Shown here one piece after another: positions 55,532 through 63,558 of a stretch of DNA of 64,000 nucleotides (within the stretch, counting starts at the first letter, position 1; every line of letters begins with the position of its first letter). This DNA comes from Cypionkella aquatica. Lineage in GTDB: Bacteria; Pseudomonadota; Alphaproteobacteria; Rhodobacterales; Rhodobacteraceae. The stretch is from positions 1 to 64,000 of the forward strand of contig NZ_BSPP01000001.1 in assembly GCF_030161095.1 (NCBI RefSeq), written 5' to 3'. The translations under genes were made by a program, and so were the position numbers. The notes under the pieces are model-generated. The model worked only from the letters and a program-made list of their open reading frames with translations. It was not told the origin of the DNA and did no database searches.

Positions 55532-56752
55532 ATGTACGATATTGCAAAAGTGCGCAGCGATTTCCCGATCTTGGCGCGTCAGGTGAATGGCAAGCCTTTG
55601 GTTTATCTGGACAATGGCGCTTCGGCACAAAAGCCGCAAGTGGTGATTGATGCGGTGAACCAAGCCTATTCGATGGAATATGCCAATGTTCACAGGGGCT
55701 TGCACTATCTTTCTAATCTTGCGACCGACAAGTATGAAGCCACCCGTGGCAAGATTGCACGCTTTCTGAACGCTGGATCAGAGCATGAGATCGTATTTAC
55801 CACAGGTGCAACTGAAGGTATCAATCTGGTTTCATACGCTTGGGCGGCACCGCGTTTTCAAGCCGGGGACGAGGTCGTTTTGTCGGTTATGGAGCATCAT
55901 GCCAACATCGTTCCGTGGCATTTCCTGCGCGAGCGTCTGGGTGTCGTGCTGAAATGGGTCGAGGTTGATGCAAACGGCGATCTGGACCCGCAGGCGGTGC
56001 TGGATGCAATTTCGCCACGTACCAAACTTGTCGCAATTACACATATGTCCAATGTGTTAGGCACTGTTGTTGATGTAAAAACCATCTGCGACGGGGCCCG
56101 GGCGAGGGGGGTTGCGGTCTTGGTAGACGGCTCGCAAGCCGCAGTGCATGGTGCCGTCGATGTGCAAGCGATTGGCTGCGACTTCTACGCCATAACCGGA
56201 CATAAGCTTTATGGACCAAGTGGTTCTGGAGCAATCTTCATCAAAGCTGATCGCATGGCCGAGATGCGGCCGTTCCTTGGCGGTGGCGATATGATCCGCG
56301 AAGTCACGCGGGATAGCGTCACATACAATGATGCGCCGATGAAATTTGAAGCTGGCACGCCGGGCATCGTGCAGCAGATCGGTCTTGGCGTTGCGTTGGA
56401 GTATATGACGAGCCTGGGCATGGCAAACATTGCCGCGCATGAGCGGTCTTTACGAGATTACGCCCGCGCAAAGCTGGCGGGTCTTAACTGGCTGACAGTG
56501 CAGGGAAACTCGGCCACCAAAGGGGCGATATTCTCGTTTATCCTGCAAGGTCAGGCACATGCACATGATATTTCAACCGTTTTGGACAAGCGCGGTATTG
56601 CTGTGCGCGCGGGCACGCATTGCGCGATGCCGCTGATGCAGCATTTCGGCGTCGGTGCAACATGCCGGGCCTCGTTCGGGCTTTACAACACAGTTGAAGA
56701 AGTCGATGCGCTGATTTCGGGGTTGGAGCTGTGCCGCGATCTTTTTGGCTGA
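55532..56752 (+). CDS. sufS: Cysteine desulfurase SufS
   Basis: A 406-residue class II PLP desulfurase. The PLP lysine lies in ITGHKLYGPSGSGA, and the catalytic cysteine in AVRAGTHCAMPLM, the short-loop form that normally needs a SufE-type acceptor; no sufE or sufU is present in the window. It closes the operon 2 bases after the second YIP1 gene. Local GC is a little lower than its neighbours. Confidence 0.96.
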   Translation: MYDIAKVRSDFPILARQVNGKPLVYLDNGASAQKPQVVIDAVNQAYSMEYANVHRGLHYLSNLATDKYEATRGKIARFLNAGSEHEIVFTTGATEGINLVSYAWAAPRFQAGDEVVLSVMEHHANIVPWHFLRERLGVVLKWVEVDANGDLDPQAVLDAISPRTKLVAITHMSNVLGTVVDVKTICDGARARGVAVLVDGSQAAVHGAVDVQAIGCDFYAITGHKLYGPSGSGAIFIKADRMAEMRPFLGGGDMIREVTRDSVTYNDAPMKFEAGTPGIVQQIGLGVALEYMTSLGMANIAAHERSLRDYARAKLAGLNWLTVQGNSATKGAIFSFILQGQAHAHDISTVLDKRGIAVRAGTHCAMPLMQHFGVGATCRASFGLYNTVEEVDALISGLELCRDLFG

Positions 56753-56796
56753 TTTCGCGTTGCAGGCCAAAGCAGTAACCGCTATAGCAATCGCAG

Positions 56797-56873
56797 GCAC
56801 CCATAGCTCAGCTGGATAGAGTGTCGCCCTCCGAAGGCGAAGGTCGCACGTTCGAATCGTGCTGGGTGCACCA
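56797..56873 (+). tRNA. tRNA-Arg(CCG)
   Basis: GCACCCA/TGGGTGC acceptor strands, D arm AGCTCAGCTGGATAGAG, anticodon stem TCGCC/GGCGA around CTCCGAA (anticodon CCG), T loop GTTCGAATC and encoded CCA give a complete 77-base tRNA. It follows sufS by 44 bases. Confidence 0.96.
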
Positions 56874-56920
56874 TTTCACTTTTATGTCTTTGAACTGCTG
56901 TGGCAGGGCGTTGATTGCTG

Positions 56921-57000
56921 TTAAGTATATTTATCCGATAAGCAATATTATGTAATATAATAACGTTACAGGGCTAGACCTGACACCGTGTAACACGTTA
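56921..57000. promoter_or_regulatory. AT-rich region with inverted repeats upstream of rpe
   Basis: This stretch is strongly AT-rich for this genome. It includes TATTAT/ATAATA arms at 56947-56962 and GTTACA (56965-56970) facing TGTAAC (56989-56994). It probably holds the promoter and a regulator site for rpe; no known consensus fits. Confidence 0.4.
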
Positions 57001-57033
57001 TGAAGCTTTTGATTTCTTTAGATTGGACCTGCC

Positions 57034-57714
57034 ATGAGCTTTGACCGCCAGATCAAGATTGCGCCTTCGATCCTTGCTGCTGATTTTGCCAACTTTGGAG
57101 CGGAGTGTCGCGCGATTGAGGCTCAGGGGGCGGATTGGGTGCATGTGGATGTGATGGACGGGCATTTTGTGCCGAACATCACCTTTGGGCCGGCGACATG
57201 TGCGGCGATCCGACCGCATATCAAGGGCTTTATGGATGTGCATTTGATGATCTCGCCGGTGGATGCCTATATTGAGGCATTTGCCGAGGCTGGGGCTGAT
57301 TTGATCTCGGCGCATCTTGAGGCTGGTCCGCATATTCATCGCACGTTGCAAGCTATTCGTGGCACAGGGAAAAAGGCGGGTTTGGCGATTAACCCCGGCA
57401 CGGGCGTCGATGCTGTGAAACATCTGCTGGATATGGTCGATCTGGTCTGTGTGATGACGGTCAATCCGGGGTTTGGCGGGCAGAAGTTCATCCATTCGCA
57501 GCTGGAGAAAATCCGGGCATTGCGGGCGATGATTGGCGATCGGCCGATTCATATCGAGATTGATGGCGGTGTGACGGTGGAAACCGCGCCTTTGGTGGTT
57601 GCGGCGGGTGCGGATGTGCTGGTGGCGGGGTCTGCGGTGTTCAAGGGTGGATCGGTGGACAACCCTGGCCCTTACGGTGTCAATATCGCGGCGATCCGGG
57701 CGGCGGCGATCTGA
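57034..57714 (+). CDS. rpe: Ribulose-phosphate 3-epimerase
   Basis: Interconverts ribulose-5-P and xylulose-5-P in the pentose-phosphate and Calvin pathways. The 226-residue TIM barrel shows IAPSILAADFANFG, VHVDVMDGHFVPNITFG with a metal-binding His and Asp, VHLMISP, and MTVNPGFGGQKFI. The ribosome site before ATG 57034 is weak. It is followed 81 bases later by a LuxR-type gene. Confidence 0.97.
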   Translation: MSFDRQIKIAPSILAADFANFGAECRAIEAQGADWVHVDVMDGHFVPNITFGPATCAAIRPHIKGFMDVHLMISPVDAYIEAFAEAGADLISAHLEAGPHIHRTLQAIRGTGKKAGLAINPGTGVDAVKHLLDMVDLVCVMTVNPGFGGQKFIHSQLEKIRALRAMIGDRPIHIEIDGGVTVETAPLVVAAGADVLVAGSAVFKGGSVDNPGPYGVNIAAIRAAAI

Positions 57715-57795
57715 GCGCCCTGCCCTGATTGCGCCTATACTTCAAATCCTTGCGCGCCTAGGATCGCTGCGGGGAATATATAGGCAGGACAGATC

Positions 57796-58587
57796 GTGAC
57801 AGCAATTTATCCGCTGTTGGTGAACATTGCGCAGGCCACCAGTGCTGATGAGGTTTGGCGGCTGGCTACGGGGTATTTTGCCAAGCTGGGCTTTGGGTTG
57901 GTGAATTACGGCTTTACCCGGTTTCGCTCGACCCGCACGATTGGCGACCCGGATGATGCGTTGTTTCTGACCACTGGCAATGACGCCTACGCCAAGGGAT
58001 ATTTCCGCAACGGGTTTTATGCCAAAACGCCGGCGTTTCGCTGGGCGCAGAACAATGAAGGTGCTTGCACTTGGTCTTGGGTGCGCGAGGCGATGCTGGC
58101 GGGGCGGTTGACGGACGAGGAAGTTGAGACCGTCAAGCACAACATTGCGGCGGGTATCGTTGCTGGAATCTCGATCAGTTTTCCCGAAACTTCGGCCCGG
58201 GCCAAGGGGGCGATGGGGTTGATCGCCAATCCCGGCATCAGCGCCGAGACGGTGGATCTGCTGTTTGCCGACAAACGCGATGAGCTGTTATCCGTCGCGC
58301 ATATGTTGCATTTGCGGCTGATCCAGCTGCCGTTTTCCAATCGCAGACGTGCGCTGACCACGCGGCAGCGTGAGGCGTTGGAATGGGTGGCGGACGGTAA
58401 GACCAGCCAAGATGTGGCGCTGCTGATGGGGGTTTCGGCGGCGATGGTCGAAAAGCATCTGCGGCTGGCGCGCGAGACTTTGTCGGTTGATACCACGGCG
58501 CAGGCGGTGGCAAAGGCGGCGCTGATGAATTTGATCTTCCAACGTGATCCGATGGACAGCCAACACAGCTCGGTCGCCGCAAGGTAA
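57796..58587 (+). CDS. LuxR-family regulator with autoinducer-binding-like domain (LuxR solo)
   Basis: A 263-residue regulator: an N-terminal autoinducer-binding-like domain (about 10-165) and a C-terminal LuxR helix-turn-helix, LTTRQREALEWVADGKTSQDVALLMGVSAAMVEKHLRLARE. The conserved ligand-site Asp-Pro is replaced: the sequence reads FYAKTPAFRW, with Thr in the Asp place, so a classic acyl-homoserine lactone may not be the ligand. No luxI is in the window. It starts with GTG after an AGGACAG site. A terminated non-coding region follows. Confidence 0.85.
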   Translation: MTAIYPLLVNIAQATSADEVWRLATGYFAKLGFGLVNYGFTRFRSTRTIGDPDDALFLTTGNDAYAKGYFRNGFYAKTPAFRWAQNNEGACTWSWVREAMLAGRLTDEEVETVKHNIAAGIVAGISISFPETSARAKGAMGLIANPGISAETVDLLFADKRDELLSVAHMLHLRLIQLPFSNRRRALTTRQREALEWVADGKTSQDVALLMGVSAAMVEKHLRLARETLSVDTTAQAVAKAALMNLIFQRDPMDSQHSSVAAR

Positions 58588-58639
58588 GGATTCCCCGACT
58601 AGGCTGACGCGGCGTAAGCTGACATCTTGAAGGTGTTCC

Positions 58640-58845
58640 ATGCTTAGAGGGCTTTAGCCTTTGGGACGGCAGGCGGTGTGGGTTTGCATTTTCAGATCCG
58701 GCACCCCTGCACAATTTGGGCAATCCCCGCCCTGACAAAAGCGCTGCGGCTTATTTCAGCCAAGGCGCTGACAAGATGTGCTGGTCCTCATCCCCGTGGT
58801 GCAGCACAAAGCGGCATAGCCCCCAGAGCTGTGCCGCTTTTTTTT
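58640..58845 (+). ncRNA. Candidate structured non-coding RNA or long 3' UTR
   Basis: This 372-base gap between the LuxR gene and the tsf terminator holds no credible coding frame. In order it shows a helix around AGCGC ... GCGCT with an inner GGC/GCC (about 58730-58772), a 7-bp TGTGCTG/CAGCACA helix (about 58777-58808) and an intrinsic terminator at 58808-58845. That layout fits a small RNA, or a 3' UTR of luxR. The 5' end is a guess and no known RNA family is recognised. Confidence 0.35.
58808..58845 (+). terminator. Intrinsic terminator ending the non-coding region
   Basis: AAAGCGGCA (58808-58816) pairs with TGCCGCTTT (58832-58840), and the T-run continues to eight T at 58845. It is 220 bases after the luxR stop. 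Confidence 0.88.
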
Positions 58846-58892
58846 CTGTCCCCGCGGGGACAGGTTTGATTTTGTCCCAGCTGGGACAAAAT
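58846..58892. repeat. Two adjacent perfect palindromes, TGTCC-N6-GGACA copies 2 and 3
   Basis: An 18-bp perfect palindrome at 58846-58863 has the core TGTCCCCGCGGGGACA. Five bases later a 24-bp perfect palindrome at 58869-58892 has the core TGTCCCAGCTGGGACA. Both share the TGTCC-N6-GGACA frame with the copy at 21695, and their centres are 26 bases apart, about two and a half helical turns. They directly follow a terminator and precede an AT-rich segment. Confidence 0.55.
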
Positions 58893-58966
58893 TCTATAGG
58901 TTGTGGTTGATAAAATTATGCCTACAATATCTAGAACAACATCGTGAAAATGCCGGTTTTTAATAG

Positions 58967-58994
58967 CAAAGGGGCCGGTGTTGCCACCAGCCCC
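58967..58994 (-). terminator. Intrinsic terminator of tsf
   Basis: GGGGCCGGTG (58971-58980) pairs, with one G-T, to CACCAGCCCC (58985-58994) around a 4-base loop (GCAA on the minus strand), followed on the minus strand by TTTG. It lies 24 bases after the tsf stop. Confidence 0.85.
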
Positions 58995-59017
58995 CTGCCC
59001 TAGGATACAGCGAAAGA

Positions 59018-59914
59018 TTAGGCCGAAACCATTTTCGCAACTTCGGCTGCGAAATCTTCTTCTTTCTTCTCGATGCCTTCGCCAACGCCCATACGGACGA
59101 AAGCGATGATCTCGACGCCAGCTTGTTTTGCGGCTTCGGCAACGGTGATTTCCGGGTTCATCACGAACATCTGGCCCATCAGGGTGTTCTCAGCCAAGAA
59201 TTTCTTCATGCGGCCGGGAATGATGTTGTTCTGGATCACCGCATCGGGCTTCGGCTTGGCCGAGGCTGCGTTTTCTTCCAAAGCTTTCGAGGTTTGCACA
59301 GCCAATTCACGCTCGACCACAACCGGGTCAAGATCAGCTTCGGACAAAGCCAGCGGGTTGGTGGCGGCGACGTGCATCGCGACTTGCTTGGCGAAGGTGT
59401 GCTCGCTGCCTTTGATCGCAACCAGAACGCCGATACGGCCCAGACCGTCAGCGACCGAGTTGTGAACGTAGGCGGCGACATGATCGCCTTCAACCGATGC
59501 CATGCGGCGCAGGTTCATGTTTTCGCCGATGGTGGCCACGGCTTCGGAGATCACCACATGCACCGGCTGGCCAGCGAGGTCAGCGTTTTTCAGCTCTTCC
59601 ACGGTGTGAGCGCGGAAAGCGGTTTTGGTGATGTTGTGAACCATGGCTTGGAAGTCAGCGTTTTTGCCAACGAAGTCGGTTTCCGAGTTGATCTCGACCG
59701 CAACGCCACGGCCACCCATAACGGCGACGCCAACCAGACCTTCAGCGGCCACACGGTCGGCTTTCTTGGCGGCTTTCGCCAGACCTTTGGTGCGCAGCCA
59801 ATCGACGGCGGCTTCCATATCGCCATTGGTTTCAACCAAGGCTTTCTTCGCGTCCATCATGCCTGCGCCGGTGCTGTCGCGCAGTTCTTTCACCATTTGT
59901 GCGGTGACGGTCAT
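59018..59914 (-). CDS. tsf: Translation elongation factor Ts
   Basis: Nucleotide exchange factor for EF-Tu, 298 residues. The N-terminal UBA-like [48 protein letters not shown] and the EF-Tu-contacting ETDFVGKN are intact. AGGAG lies upstream of ATG 59914. It follows rpsB in the usual order, with a hairpin between them. Confidence 0.98.
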   Translation of the reverse strand: MTVTAQMVKELRDSTGAGMMDAKKALVETNGDMEAAVDWLRTKGLAKAAKKADRVAAEGLVGVAVMGGRGVAVEINSETDFVGKNADFQAMVHNITKTAFRAHTVEELKNADLAGQPVHVVISEAVATIGENMNLRRMASVEGDHVAAYVHNSVADGLGRIGVLVAIKGSEHTFAKQVAMHVAATNPLALSEADLDPVVVERELAVQTSKALEENAASAKPKPDAVIQNNIIPGRMKKFLAENTLMGQMFVMNPEITVAEAAKQAGVEIIAFVRMGVGEGIEKKEEDFAAEVAKMVSA

Positions 59915-59945
59915 ATCGTCTCTCCTGAAATTCAAGAAATGAGTG

Positions 59946-59978
59946 CGGCGGGAAGCTGGTTTACCCCTATTCCCGCCG
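59946..59978 (-). promoter_or_regulatory. Hairpin in the rpsB-tsf intergenic region
   Basis: CGGCGGGAA (59946-59954) pairs with TTCCCGCCG (59970-59978) around a 15-base loop, between the rpsB stop and the tsf start. No T-run follows, so partial attenuation or mRNA processing that adjusts the S2 to EF-Ts ratio is more likely than full termination. Confidence 0.5.
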
Positions 59979-60001
59979 TGTATCAGTCGCGTAAAGCCAG
60001 A

Positions 60002-60760
60002 TCAGGCGTCAGCGATAGCTTCTTCTTCCGGCGCGGTTTCCAAAGCACCAAGGTCGATACCAGCCGCACCCATTTGGGCCGACATACCGTCCAAAGCGGC
60101 TTTGGCGATCAGTTCGCAATACAGCTGGATCGCGCGGGCGGCGTCGTCGTTGCCGGGGATCACGTAATCCACGCCTTTGGGCGAGTTGTTGGTGTCGACG
60201 ATGCCTACAACCGGGATGCCCAGTTTCTGTGCTTCGAGGATTGCGAGGTCTTCTTTGCCAACGTCCACAACGAAGATCAGGTCGGGGGTGCCGCCCATTT
60301 CACGGATGCCGCCAAGCGAGGCTTGCAGCTTGGACTGGTCGCGTTCCATCATCAAACGCTCTTTCTTGGTGAGGCCTTCGCCGCCTGCGCCCAAGAGTTC
60401 GTCGATGGTTTTCAGGCGTGCGATCGACTGGGAAACGGTTTTCCAGTTGGTCAGCGTGCCGCCCAGCCAGCGGTGGTTCATGTAGAATTGTGCGCAACGC
60501 TCGGCCGCTTCTGCAACCGGCTTTTGGGCCTGACGCTTGGTGCCGACGAACAGGATGCGGCCGCCTTTGGCGACGGTATCACGGACGACTTTCAGAGCCG
60601 CGTCCAGCAAGGGCACGGTCTGCGTCAAATCGAGAATGTGGATGCCGTTGCGGTCGCCGTAGATATACGGGCCCATTTTGGGGTTCCAGCGTGCGGTCTG
60701 GTGGCCGTAGTGAACGCCTGCTTCAAGCAGCTGACGCATGGAGAACTCGGGAAGAGCCAT
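60002..60760 (-). CDS. rpsB: 30S ribosomal protein S2
   Basis: A 252-residue ribosomal protein beginning [22 protein letters not shown], the standard opening, with [12 protein letters not shown] and the acidic C-terminus typical of alphaproteobacterial S2. Its leader (60761-60876) holds a 7-bp hairpin at 60856-60876 that might take part in S2 autoregulation; this is not established. Divergent from sthA. Confidence 0.98.
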   Translation of the reverse strand: MALPEFSMRQLLEAGVHYGHQTARWNPKMGPYIYGDRNGIHILDLTQTVPLLDAALKVVRDTVAKGGRILFVGTKRQAQKPVAEAAERCAQFYMNHRWLGGTLTNWKTVSQSIARLKTIDELLGAGGEGLTKKERLMMERDQSKLQASLGGIREMGGTPDLIFVVDVGKEDLAILEAQKLGIPVVGIVDTNNSPKGVDYVIPGNDDAARAIQLYCELIAKAALDGMSAQMGAAGIDLGALETAPEEEAIADA

Positions 60761-61033
60761 GTCTTATCCTTTTCCGGTTTAATCCTCGGCAAAGCTGTCT
60801 TAGACCTGATGGTCCAACCGGCGGAGTTTACGGGATTTCTCCCCGCAAAGCCCAAGCCTCACCTGTGAAGTGAGGCGGCTTTAGCGGAAGGTGTTTGGGG
60901 ATGCAAGCAGGATTGCGCAAAAAGCGGGCGCGTTCGGGGTTTGGCGTTAAAGCGGGCTTCATATCGGTTGCATAAACCTTGCTTAACAGCGCGGAACAGA
61001 CTTTGCTTCGGTAAAATGCCCAAAGGAAGACAG

Positions 61034-62425
61034 ATGGATCAGGTGGATATGTTGGTGATCGGCTCGGGGCCTGCGGGGCGACGGGCTGCGGTGCAATCGG
61101 CGAAACTGGGCAAATCGGTGCTGGTGGTGGACAAGGGGCGGCGGTTGGGCGGGGTTTCGGTGCATACCGGCACGATCCCATCAAAAACCCTGCGCGAGAC
61201 GGTGTTGAACCTGTCGGGCTGGCGCGAGCGCGGGTTTTATGGGCGCGGTTACCGGGTCAAGAAGGATATTCAGGCGATTGATCTGGTCGAGCGGCTGCAC
61301 AAGACCTTGGACCATGAGGTTGAGGTGTTGCAGCACCAGTTCATGCGCAACACGGTGCAAAGCATCTTCGCCACCGCGCGGTTTGTGGGGCCAAATGAGG
61401 TGGAGCTTACAACTGAGGCTGGCGAGGTCAGCCATGTCGGCTTTAAGCATGCCCTGATCGCGGTGGGCACCCGGCCACATCGGCCCGAGACTGTGCCGTT
61501 CGATCGCACCCGCGTGTTTGACAGCGACGAGTTTCTGGAGCTGGAAAAGCTGCCGCGCACCTTGACCGTGATTGGTGGCGGGGTGATCGGGGTGGAATAT
61601 GCCACGATATTCTCGGCTTTGGATGTGCCGGTCACGTTGATTGAGACGCGCGACAGCATCCTCGATTTCATCGACCGCGAGATATGCGACGATTTCATCC
61701 ACCAGATGCGCGAACGCGGCATGAGCATCCGGCTGGGTGCGGCGGTGAAAGAGATCACTTCGGGGCCGTTGGGGGTGGTGGTGGCCTTGGCGGATGGCCG
61801 CAAGGTGCAGTCGGATGTGCTTTTGTATGCGGCGGGGCGGACGGGGAATGTGGGCTCGCTGAACCTTGAGGCTGTGGGGATTGCGGTGGACAGTCGCGGG
61901 CGGTTGGCGGTGGACCCGCGCACGTTTCAGACCAGCGTGCCGAATATCTATGCGGCGGGGGATGTGATCGGATTTCCAAGCCTTGCCTCGACCTCGATGG
62001 AGCAAGGCCGGGTTGCGGCCTGCCATGCCTTTGGCATCAGTCTGCCGCCGCCGCCCGAAACCTTTCCGTATGGCATCTATGCGGTGCCCGAGATTTCGAC
62101 CGTGGGGATGTCGGAGGAACAGGTGCGTGCGGCAGGGATTGCCTATGAATGTGGCATTGCGCGGTTCCGCGAAACCTCGCGCGGGCATATCATGGGGGTC
62201 GCGGCTGGGTTTCTGAAGCTGATTTTCGACGTGACCACCCGGCGCTTGTTGGGCGCGCATATCGTTGGTGAAGGTGCGACCGAGTTGATCCATATCGGCC
62301 AAGCGGTGATCAACCTGCATGGCACGGTGGATTTCTTTGTCGAGAACACCTTCAACTATCCGACCTTGGCCGAGGCCTATAAGGTCGCAGGGCTGGATGC
62401 CTGGAACCGGATGGGGCAAGCTTAG
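61034..62425 (+). CDS. sthA: Soluble pyridine nucleotide transhydrogenase (SthA-type flavoprotein)
   Basis: A 463-residue FAD enzyme that moves hydride between NADPH and NAD. It has the dinucleotide motif MLVIGSGPAGRRAAVQSAKLG, the second Rossmann IGGGVIGVEYATIFSALD, and the FAD motif NIYAAGDVIGFPSLASTSMEQGR. The redox Cys pair of glutathione reductase relatives is replaced by Ser42 and Thr47 (GGVSVHTGTIPSK), in line with SthA not using a disulfide. AAGGA precedes the ATG. A large hairpin follows. Confidence 0.9.
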   Translation: MDQVDMLVIGSGPAGRRAAVQSAKLGKSVLVVDKGRRLGGVSVHTGTIPSKTLRETVLNLSGWRERGFYGRGYRVKKDIQAIDLVERLHKTLDHEVEVLQHQFMRNTVQSIFATARFVGPNEVELTTEAGEVSHVGFKHALIAVGTRPHRPETVPFDRTRVFDSDEFLELEKLPRTLTVIGGGVIGVEYATIFSALDVPVTLIETRDSILDFIDREICDDFIHQMRERGMSIRLGAAVKEITSGPLGVVVALADGRKVQSDVLLYAAGRTGNVGSLNLEAVGIAVDSRGRLAVDPRTFQTSVPNIYAAGDVIGFPSLASTSMEQGRVAACHAFGISLPPPPETFPYGIYAVPEISTVGMSEEQVRAAGIAYECGIARFRETSRGHIMGVAAGFLKLIFDVTTRRLLGAHIVGEGATELIHIGQAVINLHGTVDFFVENTFNYPTLAEAYKVAGLDAWNRMGQA

Positions 62426-62428
62426 GGG

Positions 62429-62469
62429 CAAAGCGAAGAAAACGCTCCAGTGGAGCGTTTTTCGCTTTG
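62429..62469 (+). terminator. Long hairpin after sthA
   Basis: Outer arms CAAAGCGA (62429-62436) and TCGCTTTG (62462-62469) enclose AAAACGCTCCA paired with TGGAGCGTTTT. It begins 3 bases after the sthA stop and contains five T in the 3' arm. Confidence 0.75.
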
Positions 62470-62496
62470 TTGCTCATAAGCCTGAAAGGCCTTGAG

Positions 62497-62635
62497 CAAG
62501 GGGTGTTGTCCCGCAAACCAGTCGCTTCACAATCTGGCCACGCCTGACTGGGCTGGCGCGGAAACGCGCCTGCCGGGGGCAGGCAGGCGCGGCCAGATTT
62601 GTCTGCGGCCAAATCTGGCAAGACAACAAGCCTTG
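62497..62635. other. Structured nested inverted-repeat element upstream of psuK
   Basis: CAAGGGGTGTTGTC (62497-62510) faces GACAACAAGCCTTG (62622-62635) with 12 of 14 pairs; just inside, CCGCA (62511-62515) faces TGCGG (62604-62608). A second stem, AATCTGGCC-A-CGCCTG (62531-62546) with its complement at 62584-62599, pairs 15 of 16. It encloses a GGCGCG/CGCGCC hairpin closed by a GAAA tetraloop (62555-62570) and a small TGCC/GGCA hairpin (62571-62581). The motif AATCTGGC occurs three times. No coding frame is supported. It ends 32 bases before the psuK start; a leader RNA or a mobile palindromic repeat are both possible. Confidence 0.55.
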
Positions 62636-62667
62636 AAAATCCGGACCATCCTTGCGATGACACCGAT

Positions 62668-63558
62668 ATGACACCAGACATTCTTTGCATCGGTTCCGTG
62701 CTGTGGGACATCATTGGCCGCTCGTCGATTGCGATGCGGTTGGGCTCTGACGTGCCGGGGCGCATCACGCGGCTGCCCGGCGGGGTGGCGATGAATATTG
62801 CCATAACCTTGGCGCGGTTTGGTCTGACCCCTGCCCTGCTCTCTGCCGTGGGCAAGGATGCGGAAGGCGATGAATTGGTCGCGGCCTGCCTGCGCATGGG
62901 CATGATCACCGATCAGCTTTACCGATCAGAGGATTTGCCGACCGACATCTATATGGCAATCGAGGGCGCGAATGGGTTGATTGCGGCAATTGCCGACGCA
63001 CATTCGCTGGAGGCGGCGGGCGACAAGATCTTGCGGCCTTTGGCGGATGGGCGGCTGGGCAGCGCTGAACGGCCTTGGGCGGGTATGGTCGCACTAGACG
63101 GAAATCTGACAGTCGCACTTTTGTCCGAGATCGCCCATTCGCCACTGTTCGCAAGCGCCGATCTGCGTGTGGCCCCGGCAAGCCCCGGAAAAGCCGAGCG
63201 TTTGTTGCCGTTGCTGCAGCATCCGCGCGCCACGCTTTACGTCAATCTGGAAGAAGCCTGCCTGATCGGAAAATCCAATTACGCCAGCGCTGCCGAGGCT
63301 GCCGAGGGCCTGCTTGCGCATGGTGCCGCCCGTGTTCTGGTAACGAACGGTGGCAAAGCCTGTGCCGAGGGCACGCGCAATGCAGGCGTGATCCAAGCCG
63401 CGCCGCCACCGGTGATGGTGACGCGGATCACCGGCGCGGGCGACACTTTCATGGCCGCGCATATCGTGGCCGACCGACGCGGAGATGCGCGCGCGGCTGC
63501 CTTGGCAGCAGCCCTGCAAGCTGCCGCAACTTATGTTTCAGGAGAACAACCGTCATGA
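62668..63558 (+). CDS. psuK: PfkB-family carbohydrate kinase, probable pseudouridine kinase
   Basis: A 296-residue ribokinase-family enzyme. The glycine motif is GGVAMNIAITLARFG and the catalytic signature TRITGAGDTFMAAHIV holds the Asp base. Adjacency to psuG by an ATGA overlap identifies it as pseudouridine kinase, which makes pseudouridine 5'-phosphate. The ATG at 62668 has no clear ribosome site; an earlier ATG at 62656 runs into a stop. A structured element lies just upstream. Confidence 0.88.
   Translation: MTPDILCIGSVLWDIIGRSSIAMRLGSDVPGRITRLPGGVAMNIAITLARFGLTPALLSAVGKDAEGDELVAACLRMGMITDQLYRSEDLPTDIYMAIEGANGLIAAIADAHSLEAAGDKILRPLADGRLGSAERPWAGMVALDGNLTVALLSEIAHSPLFASADLRVAPASPGKAERLLPLLQHPRATLYVNLEEACLIGKSNYASAAEAAEGLLAHGAARVLVTNGGKACAEGTRNAGVIQAAPPPVMVTRITGAGDTFMAAHIVADRRGDARAAALAAALQAAATYVSGEQPS

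Noticed and set aside
58640-58845. SRP RNA, RNase P RNA, tmRNA or 6S RNA
   Set aside because: None of the sequence signatures I know for the first three is present; 6S has weak primary signatures, so identity could not be supported either way.
58678-58869. A 63-codon frame starting with GTG in the non-coding region
   Set aside because: It runs through the intrinsic terminator and the first palindrome, and has no ribosome site or family resemblance.
58846-58892. Lux boxes for the nearby LuxR regulator
   Set aside because: The arms begin with CTGTC and TTGTC, but the overall palindrome lengths (18 and 24) and spacing do not match the 16- or 20-bp lux-box pattern I know.
58846-58892. PpsR/CrtJ sites or parS
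   Set aside because: TGT-N12-ACA is required for PpsR; these have N10. parS-like sequence (GTTTCACGTGAAAC) is absent.
59123-60868. A 581-codon plus-strand open frame across tsf and rpsB
   Set aside because: It is antisense to two ribosomal-operon genes and crosses their intergenic hairpin; the translation has no recognisable domain.
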